A DNA stretch of 14,733 bases, from contig JAUYIX010000039.1 of NCBI GenBank assembly GCA_030688115.1, positions 1 to 14,733 on the forward strand. The letters are read 5' to 3'. Positions 5,825-12,104 of this stretch are shown here, one piece after another. The position numbers and the translations under genes were made by a program. Below the pieces are notes generated by a model that saw only the letters and a list, made by a program, of their open reading frames with translations, searched no databases and was not told the DNA's origin. This DNA comes from a bacterium. Lineage in GTDB: Bacteria; Patescibacteriota; JAUYIX01. Position 1 is the stretch's first letter; each line of letters starts with the position of its first letter.

Positions 5825-7792
5825 ATGAACATCGCCGAATTATCAAAAAAAACCAACCTCAGCAAAGACGAAATCCGACGGATTATCGTTAAATTGCGCT
5901 TGCCCGTACCGGATCGGGCAAAAAAGATCGAGAATAAATGGGCCGAGAGGATCGAGAGACATGTCCAAGAGCGAGCCATGCGTCGCGAGGTCCAGGAGCA
6001 AGAGATTGCCGAGAAAAAGGGCGCCACTCGCACGATCACCATCCCCGGCCGCGTCACGGTTAAAAAGTTTGCCGAGTTAATTGATAAGCCGGTCACGGCT
6101 GTTATCACGGAACTCTTGCGTAACGGAATCGTCACTAACCTCAACGAGTCAATCGACTTTGAGACCGCGGCGATTATTTCTGAGGATCTTGGGGTTAAGG
6201 TACAACGCGGTTCTGACAAAACCGGAGAGGTCCAATCCACCAAACTGACTCCCGAGCAACTCAAACAGCTCTTGACCGAGAAAAACGATAAGGATCTCAA
6301 GCCCCGTCCGCCGATCGTCGTCGTTACCGGACACGTTGACCACGGAAAAACCACTTTACTTGATGCGATACGCGAGACCAACGTTGCCGGAGGTGAGGCC
6401 GGAGGGATCACGCAACACATCGCAGCTTATCAAGTAACCAAAAAAGGTAAGCGCATTACTTTTTTGGATACGCCCGGGCACGAGGCTTTTTCTGCTATGC
6501 GCCAACGTGGAACGGCAGCGACCGATGTTGCCATACTTGTTGTTGCCGCAAATGACGGCGTCAAACCCCAGACCGTTGAGGCGATCAACTTTGCCAAGGC
6601 CGCACAAATCCCAATCATCGTTGCCATCAACAAGATCGACTTGCCGGATGCAAACCCCGACAAGGTCAAGCAAGAGCTCTCTGAGGTCGGCGTGCTTACC
6701 GAGGAGTGGGGTGGCGATACCGTCGCGGTAGAACTCTCGGCAAAAAAACGAGAGGGGATAGACAAACTGCTAGAAATGGTTTTGCTGGTTGCTGATGTTC
6801 AGGAACTCAAGGCTAACCCCCATCGCCCGGCCATCGGCACGGTCGTTGAGTCCAATATCGACAAGCAGGTTGGTCCGGTTGCCACGGTTTTGATCCTAAC
6901 CGGAACCCTTAATGCCGGCGATCACATCACGGTTGGTTCTACCCACGGCGCCGTACGCCAATTACAAAACTATCGCGGAGAAAAACTGGAGCGTGCGCTG
7001 CCGGCTGATCCGGTTATGGTGATTGGCCTTAACCAAGCCCCCGAAGCCGGTGAGATTTTAATGGTCGAGACAAGCAAACGCGTAGCAAAAGGCAAGGTCA
7101 AAGAACTCCAACAATTAGAAAAGATCAGGCGTTTTTCTCAGGTGGCGGAGGATCGCGCAATCGAAAAAAACGAGGACATAAAAAAGCTCGCGGTCATCGT
7201 CAAGGCGGATGTTCAGGGTTCTCTTGAGGCGATCATCGAGACGCTCAAGTCAATCGGTAATAAGGAGGTCGTGGTCTCCATGGTGCGTAGCGGGGTTGGT
7301 GACGTAACCGAATCAGATGTAATGACCGCCCAGTCCACCGGAGCGTTGGTCATGGGCTTTAACGTCAAGGTCGCGCCGGTCGCCAAGCGCATCGCCGAGA
7401 AGGAGTCAGTGGATGTTGAGTCATACAAAGTTATTTACGACCTGATCGAGGACACCAAAAAACGTATGGCTGCTCTGTTGCCACTCGAGACCATCCGTAC
7501 CGATCTGGGTAAGTTACGTCTCTTGGCTATTTTTAGAACCACCAAAGGCAGCATGATTGTTGGCGGTAAAGTTATCAGTGGGATCGCAATGCGCGGAGCC
7601 AAAGTCGATATACTCCGCAACGATGAGCTCCTCGGTAAAGGCACGATCACCGATTTGCAACACAATAAAAAGCGCGTCGACGAGGTCGAGTCGGGGCAGG
7701 AGTGCGGAATGTCATACAGCGGTCCGGAAAAACTGCGCGTCAACGACATCCTCGTTTTCTACAAAGAAGAACAACACGCCAAAACACTCTAG
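5825..7792 (+). CDS. infB: Translation initiation factor IF-2
   Basis: A 655-aa GTPase that brings initiator tRNA to the 30S subunit and promotes subunit joining. It has a short N-terminal IF2_N-like helical domain (about 1-45), a charged linker, and a second IF2_N-type domain (about 70-127). The G domain follows: G1 GHVDHGKT (169-176), G2 GGITQHI (193-199), G3 DTPGH (215-219), G4 NKID (269-272) and G5 SAK (305-307). Domains II, III and the C-terminal tRNA-binding domain IV fill the rest. The protein is much shorter than the roughly 890-aa E. coli form because the N-terminal region is minimal. All catalytic residues are present. There is no Shine-Dalgarno sequence before ATG 5825. rbfA follows after 18 nt, the conserved bacterial order. 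Confidence 0.98.
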   Translation: MNIAELSKKTNLSKDEIRRIIVKLRLPVPDRAKKIENKWAERIERHVQERAMRREVQEQEIAEKKGATRTITIPGRVTVKKFAELIDKPVTAVITELLRNGIVTNLNESIDFETAAIISEDLGVKVQRGSDKTGEVQSTKLTPEQLKQLLTEKNDKDLKPRPPIVVVTGHVDHGKTTLLDAIRETNVAGGEAGGITQHIAAYQVTKKGKRITFLDTPGHEAFSAMRQRGTAATDVAILVVAANDGVKPQTVEAINFAKAAQIPIIVAINKIDLPDANPDKVKQELSEVGVLTEEWGGDTVAVELSAKKREGIDKLLEMVLLVADVQELKANPHRPAIGTVVESNIDKQVGPVATVLILTGTLNAGDHITVGSTHGAVRQLQNYRGEKLERALPADPVMVIGLNQAPEAGEILMVETSKRVAKGKVKELQQLEKIRRFSQVAEDRAIEKNEDIKKLAVIVKADVQGSLEAIIETLKSIGNKEVVVSMVRSGVGDVTESDVMTAQSTGALVMGFNVKVAPVAKRIAEKESVDVESYKVIYDLIEDTKKRMAALLPLETIRTDLGKLRLLAIFRTTKGSMIVGGKVISGIAMRGAKVDILRNDELLGKGTITDLQHNKKRVDEVESGQECGMSYSGPEKLRVNDILVFYKEEQHAKTL

Positions 7793-7810
7793 CTAGCCAA
7801 CCAACCAGTC

Positions 7811-8167
7811 GTGAGCGCCCGAATAGACAAAATCAATACACTCCTCGCCAAAGAGAGTGCCGCATTACTCAATAGTGAGATTGAGTTTGCGCCGGACATT
7901 TTGGTTACGGTGACACAGGCCAAAACCTCGGTCGACATGCGTCATGCAACGGTTTTTGTCAGTGTTCTGCCGGCGCACAAGGGCCCCAGCACGTTGGCAA
8001 AAATAGAGCGCCACCTCCCACACATCCAACATCTCCTAAATCGTAGGTTGGTCTTACGCCGCTGCCCGACTATCCGCGTTGCGCTCGATCAGGGAGAACA
8101 ACACGCCAGCAAGATCGAAAAAATCCTCGCCCAAGAAAAACATTTTGGTTACGGCTCCCATGAATAA
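7811..8167 (+). CDS. rbfA: 30S ribosome-binding factor A
   Basis: A 118-aa KH-fold protein that helps late 30S maturation by binding near helix 1 and the 5' end of 16S rRNA. Family features are an N-terminal RIDKINTLLAKE helix, the strand/turn ILVTVTQAKTSVDMRHATVFVS (29-50), and the C-terminal CPTIRVALDQGEQHASKIEKIL, matching 'P.l.F..D...e....i..ll'. The length is typical. The start is GTG 7811, 18 nt after infB, with no Shine-Dalgarno sequence. Its last 8 nt overlap the start of the DHH phosphoesterase gene. Placement after infB supports the identification. Confidence 0.93.
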   Translation: MSARIDKINTLLAKESAALLNSEIEFAPDILVTVTQAKTSVDMRHATVFVSVLPAHKGPSTLAKIERHLPHIQHLLNRRLVLRRCPTIRVALDQGEQHASKIEKILAQEKHFGYGSHE

Positions 8168-9179
8168 CCGCAAACCGGAGCAAACGCTCCCGGCCGCCCA
8201 ACCGATCTCACTGGACCGACTGTTGGCGCTGATCAGCCAGGCCCAGCGCGTACTGCTGATCGCCGGTCAACCTATCGATGGAGATAGTCTGGCCTCAGCC
8301 ATCGCTCTCGCGCGCATCGTACGAGGACTTGGCAAACAAGCTGACGTTGCCTGCGCCTCAAACGTACCGGAGGGTCTTCAGTTTTTAGAGGGTGCGGCGG
8401 GGGTTATCCGTAACCCCGATTTTTTACGCTATGACGTGATTGCTGTTCTCGATTGCGGAGAGCTAAAACAGACCGGCTACCTGGAGCAAATGTTACAAAT
8501 CATCAAAAGCTCCGAGCTGGCCCGCGTCATAAACATTGATCACCACCTGCAAGATCCGGTCTACGGCCACTACTCGGTCATCGACCATCACGTCTCGGCG
8601 GCGGGCGTGCTTGTGTACCGCATGCTCACGGCCTGGCAAGTCGCGACACAGACTCCGCTCTTGGACGCCCCGACCGCAGAGGCACTGCTCACGACTCTCT
8701 ACAACGACACCGGAAGCTTTCAGCACAGTAATACAAATCCCGAGTCGCTGCGCATGGCGGCCGCGTGTGTTAGGGCCGGCGCGGATGCGGCGCATGTCGC
8801 CGACAAGCTGTATCGCGATAAGTCCCGCCAGGTTCTCAAGCTGTGGGGTCGTACACTGGAGCGACTCGAGTTGCACCCGGACAGCAAAATGGCCGTCTCT
8901 TTTATTACTCGACAGGATTTACAGGAGTTAGCGGTAGAACCGGACGAGGCCAAAGGGATCGTAAGTGTCCTCAGTTACATTCCCGAGTCAAAGTTTGCCT
9001 TACTGCTCTCCGAGGAGGCTCCCAACGTAGTAAAAGGTAGTCTACGCTCAGACGAGGGCAAAAATACCGACGTCTCCAGAATCGCCCGTGTGCTTGGTGG
9101 CGGGGGTCACCGTTTGGCCTCGGGGTTCAAACTAAACGGACGCTTGGTGCGGCAAGGTAAAAGTTATCGTGTAGTATAA
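8160..9179 (+). CDS. nrnA: DHH/DHHA1 family phosphoesterase (NrnA-like)
   Basis: A 339-aa two-domain protein of the NrnA/CnpB type. Relatives are Mn-dependent phosphodiesterases that act on nanoRNA, pAp, pApA or cyclic di-AMP. Visible motifs are IDGDSLAS (39-46), VLDCGE (96-101), NIDHH (125-129), YNDTGSF (181-187), and the DHHA1 substrate loop GGGGHRLASGF (313-323). The first motif normally begins with a metal-binding His ('H..PDGD'); here that position is Gly36, so metal site 1 may be altered. ATG 8160 is chosen over the longer frame because it overlaps the rbfA stop by 8 nt and the domain begins soon after. infB-rbfA-nrnA is a common bacterial order. The position before cdaA suggests a role in cyclic di-AMP turnover, which is inference. 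Confidence 0.9.
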   Translation: MNNRKPEQTLPAAQPISLDRLLALISQAQRVLLIAGQPIDGDSLASAIALARIVRGLGKQADVACASNVPEGLQFLEGAAGVIRNPDFLRYDVIAVLDCGELKQTGYLEQMLQIIKSSELARVINIDHHLQDPVYGHYSVIDHHVSAAGVLVYRMLTAWQVATQTPLLDAPTAEALLTTLYNDTGSFQHSNTNPESLRMAAACVRAGADAAHVADKLYRDKSRQVLKLWGRTLERLELHPDSKMAVSFITRQDLQELAVEPDEAKGIVSVLSYIPESKFALLLSEEAPNVVKGSLRSDEGKNTDVSRIARVLGGGGHRLASGFKLNGRLVRQGKSYRVV

Positions 9180-9184
9180 GATTG

Positions 9185-10066
9185 ATGATCGAATCTGCTG
9201 GCATTGGCATACAACTGGCGGAGCTGCGCGAGCGAGGACAACTCTACCTCGACAGTCTCTCATTGACAGAGCACCCGTTTGCAATCGTAGACATCGCGAT
9301 TGTGGCCTTGATATTTTATTGGGCCTACCGCTTTTTTAAAGGAACGCGCGCCGCCACGATTATGTGGGGAATCATTTTAGTTGCGATCGTTTTTGTGGCC
9401 GGACGCATCTTACAACTGGACGCACTCAACTGGCTATTGCGCGTATCGATCCCCGCTTTATTGGTAGCCATCCCGGTGGTTTTTCAGCCGGAGCTGCGTC
9501 GCGCCCTCGAGCGGTTGGGCCGAGGACAGCCCTGGCGTGGTCGCTTTGTCAGCTCGCGCCGTCAGGCTGCAACGCTCGCCAATGAGCTGTACCAAGCCAT
9601 CGTAACGCTGGCTAAAACCAAAACAGGTGCCTTGCTGGTTATCGCGCGTCGGACCGGTCTGGAAGAGCACCTCGACACCGGTCAACAAATCGATGCCGGT
9701 GTGAGCACCGCACTCCTGCTTAATATATTTTTTCCCAACAGTCCCCTGCATGATGGTGCGGTGATCATCCGGGGTGGCCGCATTGTCTCGGCGGGCGTCA
9801 CGCTCCCGCTCGCGGATGCGATCGAGACCTACCAACTTGGGACTCGGCACAAGGCCGCACTGGGGATCACTGAGGCGAGTGACGCCCTGGCAATCGTCGT
9901 CAGCGAGGAGCGCGGCACCATCTCAATCGCCTTTAACGGAACACTCGCCCCGGATGTATCGCTCTCCCGACTACTCGAGGTATTGCAAACGGCCCTGCGT
10001 AGTGACGCTGCACGCGACATTAAAGAGGTTCTCGGACAACCAACTCAAGACCACAACGATGCTTAA
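9185..10066 (+). CDS. cdaA: Diadenylate cyclase CdaA (membrane-bound)
   Basis: This enzyme condenses two ATP into cyclic di-AMP at the inner face of the membrane. From ATG 9185 the product is 293 aa. It has three hydrophobic helices (about 33-48, 57-74 and 83-100), the linker FQPELRRALERLG, and then the DAC domain. The nucleotide-binding signatures are clear: PLHDGAVII with Asp190-Gly-Ala, GTRHKAALG (219-227), and SDALAIVVSEERG. The usual RHR motif is RHK here. A TTG at 9182 directly before the ATG could also serve as start. It lies 5 nt after the phosphoesterase stop, and its last 8 nt overlap the ybbR-like gene, the usual cdaA-cdaR pair. Activity is very likely. Confidence 0.95.
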   Translation: MIESAGIGIQLAELRERGQLYLDSLSLTEHPFAIVDIAIVALIFYWAYRFFKGTRAATIMWGIILVAIVFVAGRILQLDALNWLLRVSIPALLVAIPVVFQPELRRALERLGRGQPWRGRFVSSRRQAATLANELYQAIVTLAKTKTGALLVIARRTGLEEHLDTGQQIDAGVSTALLLNIFFPNSPLHDGAVIIRGGRIVSAGVTLPLADAIETYQLGTRHKAALGITEASDALAIVVSEERGTISIAFNGTLAPDVSLSRLLEVLQTALRSDAARDIKEVLGQPTQDHNDA

Positions 10067-11261
10067 GCGGCTCTCTCATATTTTTTTAGATAACTGGATC
10101 GCAAAGATCATCGTGATCGTGCTGGCCTTTGGTCTCTGGGCTTTTGTCGTTAACACCGGCTACCGCAGCGATGTTCTGCCTGAGTCAATCTCAGTTACCG
10201 CCCGTGACGTCCCCGATACATTGGCGATAGCCTCAGAGCTCCCCGCGGTCCAGGTTGAGGTTTTTGCTCCCACGGCCTCTTTTCAGCGGCTTAAAACCAA
10301 TGACATCCAAGCCTTTGTAAACACAGCGGGCTTGTCGGCCGGCACTCACTCCCTTGAGATAAAAGTTTTTGCCGATGATCCAAACGTGCGCGTCCTCGAG
10401 GTGACCCCTCCATTTTTAGAACTGACCCTGGAAAATAAGCGGACTGACGTCTTTGCCATTAACCTTGAGACCGAGGGCAGCCTGGGCCAAGGTTTTGTTG
10501 CCGATAAGGCAGAACTCAGCTCACAAGATGTCCGTGTCACCGGAGCCACCAGTACCATCGCCGCAATCGCTCAAGTGGTTGTACGGCTACCGCTCAATGG
10601 TGAGACCGGCGCTGTCGAGCGTACCCTAACCCCGGTTGCGCTCAATCAGGACCGAGAAGAGCTCAACAATCTTAGCTTTAGCCCGGAGGTGATCGAGGTG
10701 CGCCTGCCGGTAATCCAAGCCGAGGACGCCAAGTCCGTCGGCATCGAGGTAGACACTAGCGGCCAACCGGCCGAGGGCTTTTTTGTCGGTACGATCTCGA
10801 GTGACCCAAGCACAACCACTGCTCAAGGCAGCAGCAAAGCGCTCTCGGAGATCACTACGCTCGTAACCGAGACGATTGACTTGAGCGGTGCTACGGAGAC
10901 TATCGAGCGGACCGTAAAGTTGATTACACCCGATAACGTCAGGGCCGAACCATCCAACATCTCAATCAAAATAGAGATCCGGCCCGGGTCCCTGACTCGT
11001 ACCGTTGATGCCCGGATCGAGGCAACCAATACAAACTTATCGGCATCGTTTTCTCCCGCCAGCATCACAATCACTTTGCGCGGTCCGGCCGATAAAGTGC
11101 GATCAGCCGGCGAGTCGGATGTCGTTGCCCGTATCGACGTAGCCTCGCTGGGCGAGGGACAACACACCCTGCAGCTCCAGCGCAGTCAGTTTGGGCTTGA
11201 CGACCAAATCGAGATCGACTTTGTCCAAACGAGTGTGGATGTAACGCTCTCCCCAAGCTAA
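10059..11261 (+). CDS. cdaR: YbbR-domain regulator of diadenylate cyclase (CdaR)
   Basis: A 400-aa membrane-anchored protein. A single N-terminal helix (about 14-31: IAKIIVIVLAFGLWAFVV) follows the cytoplasmic start LSHIFLDNW, a common opening of YbbR proteins. The rest is extracytoplasmic beta-rich sequence of about four YbbR-like repeats, with recurring endings of the type 'p..v.v.l' (for example FSPEVIEVRLP and FSPASITITLRGP). In Firmicutes, CdaR binds CdaA through the membrane and modulates cyclic di-AMP synthesis. ATG 10059 overlaps the cdaA stop by 8 nt (ATGCTTAA), implying coupled translation; the longer frame to 9774 would lie inside cdaA. Adjacency to cdaA makes the assignment firm, although repeat boundaries are approximate. 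Confidence 0.9.
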   Translation: MLKRLSHIFLDNWIAKIIVIVLAFGLWAFVVNTGYRSDVLPESISVTARDVPDTLAIASELPAVQVEVFAPTASFQRLKTNDIQAFVNTAGLSAGTHSLEIKVFADDPNVRVLEVTPPFLELTLENKRTDVFAINLETEGSLGQGFVADKAELSSQDVRVTGATSTIAAIAQVVVRLPLNGETGAVERTLTPVALNQDREELNNLSFSPEVIEVRLPVIQAEDAKSVGIEVDTSGQPAEGFFVGTISSDPSTTTAQGSSKALSEITTLVTETIDLSGATETIERTVKLITPDNVRAEPSNISIKIEIRPGSLTRTVDARIEATNTNLSASFSPASITITLRGPADKVRSAGESDVVARIDVASLGEGQHTLQLQRSQFGLDDQIEIDFVQTSVDVTLSPS

Positions 11262-11271
11262 ACTTGACCGC

Positions 11272-11988
11272 GTGAAACTACTCAACACCGCCAGATCACT
11301 TCCGCTCTCGACCAGACGCTTTATTGTGACCGTCAGCGTTGCGGCAATTGCGGTGGTTGGGTTCTCGACCTGGATTGCGTTTGATTTTGGCATTCCCGGT
11401 CAGCAGGGCGGACTACGCGCTATCTCGGACGGTGCCTCCTCGGTCGCCCAACTTGTTCAGGATCAAACGGACAAATACTCGGAGACCAGAGCGCAACTTG
11501 AGGCCAACCTCGACCAAACGCTTAAATCATCTGCGCTGATCTTGCCCGAGTCTTTAGCAGAGATACGCGAGGAGCCGGATGGCGTATTGTTTTTGGGCTA
11601 CCAGCATCGCGCCGGCGGAGTGCTCACCACGTTAGATGACATAACTTTTTATCCCTCCTATACACTCGTGCGCGCCACGATCACCAATGAGTCGGATACG
11701 GCTGTCAGCGTTGATGCAGGACGCGGGAGCATTATCGAACAACCCAACGGAGACTCAACCGTCGCGGTTCAGCCAATTTATCAATCCGGGACTCCGGCCG
11801 AGCTTACGCCCGGAGATCAGGTTCAGACGCAAATCGTTTTTAGTCCTCTTAATGGCCGATCCGGTTTTACACTTGTGATCGGTGACTATACGGCGGTATC
11901 CGCGGGGGCGGCCGAGGTCTGGTCCTCACGCTTTGAGGTTGATCCCGGTGAGGTTGTCGACCAAGATCCCCCACAAGAGCCCCTCTAG
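11272..11988 (+). CDS. Membrane-anchored extracytoplasmic protein of unknown function
   Basis: Not recognised. A 238-aa protein starting at GTG 11272, 10 nt after cdaR. It has a basic N-terminus (STRR), one membrane helix at about 17-37, and a helical, probably coiled-coil stretch (about 50-85: heptad-like DQTDKYSETRAQLEANLDQT). A beta-rich domain of about 110 residues follows (about 110-225), including LVRATITNESDTAVSVDAG and FTLVIGDY. The latter pattern resembles immunoglobulin-like 'telokin' folds of the DUF4352 kind, but this is only a shape similarity. The tail is Pro/Glu/Asp-rich. Orientation should be N-in, C-out, the same as CdaR, and it is the last gene of the cdaA operon. A part in the same envelope-facing complex is possible but unproven. 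Confidence 0.7.
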   Translation: MKLLNTARSLPLSTRRFIVTVSVAAIAVVGFSTWIAFDFGIPGQQGGLRAISDGASSVAQLVQDQTDKYSETRAQLEANLDQTLKSSALILPESLAEIREEPDGVLFLGYQHRAGGVLTTLDDITFYPSYTLVRATITNESDTAVSVDAGRGSIIEQPNGDSTVAVQPIYQSGTPAELTPGDQVQTQIVFSPLNGRSGFTLVIGDYTAVSAGAAEVWSSRFEVDPGEVVDQDPPQEPL

Positions 11989-12005
11989 GCAGCGGCCAAA
12001 CCCCG

Positions 12006-12034
12006 TTGACACAGACCTTTGGGCACTAGACAAT
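12006..12034 (+). promoter_or_regulatory. Promoter of gyrA
   Basis: TTGACA (12006-12011), a 17-nt spacer and GACAAT (12029-12034, 4/6). The start near 12041 leaves a leader of about 64 nt before ATG 12105, with no Shine-Dalgarno sequence in it. It lies in the 116-nt spacer after the cdaA operon, which shows no intrinsic terminator. Confidence 0.65.
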
Positions 12035-12104
12035 ACACTCAAAACCTGGTAGCTTAATCTCATTGTAGACGCGGCCTAGACGCCGTTTTACGCTATTTTA
12101 CGCC

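Noticed and set aside
5806..6420. 204-aa antisense frame opposite infB
   Set aside because: A shadow of the strongly conserved infB frame; the Ser-rich translation shows no domain, helix pattern or start signal.
9774..10058. Longer start for cdaR
   Set aside because: It lies wholly inside cdaA in another frame, with Arg/Ser-rich shadow sequence; ATG 10059 is followed at once by a typical YbbR N-terminus.
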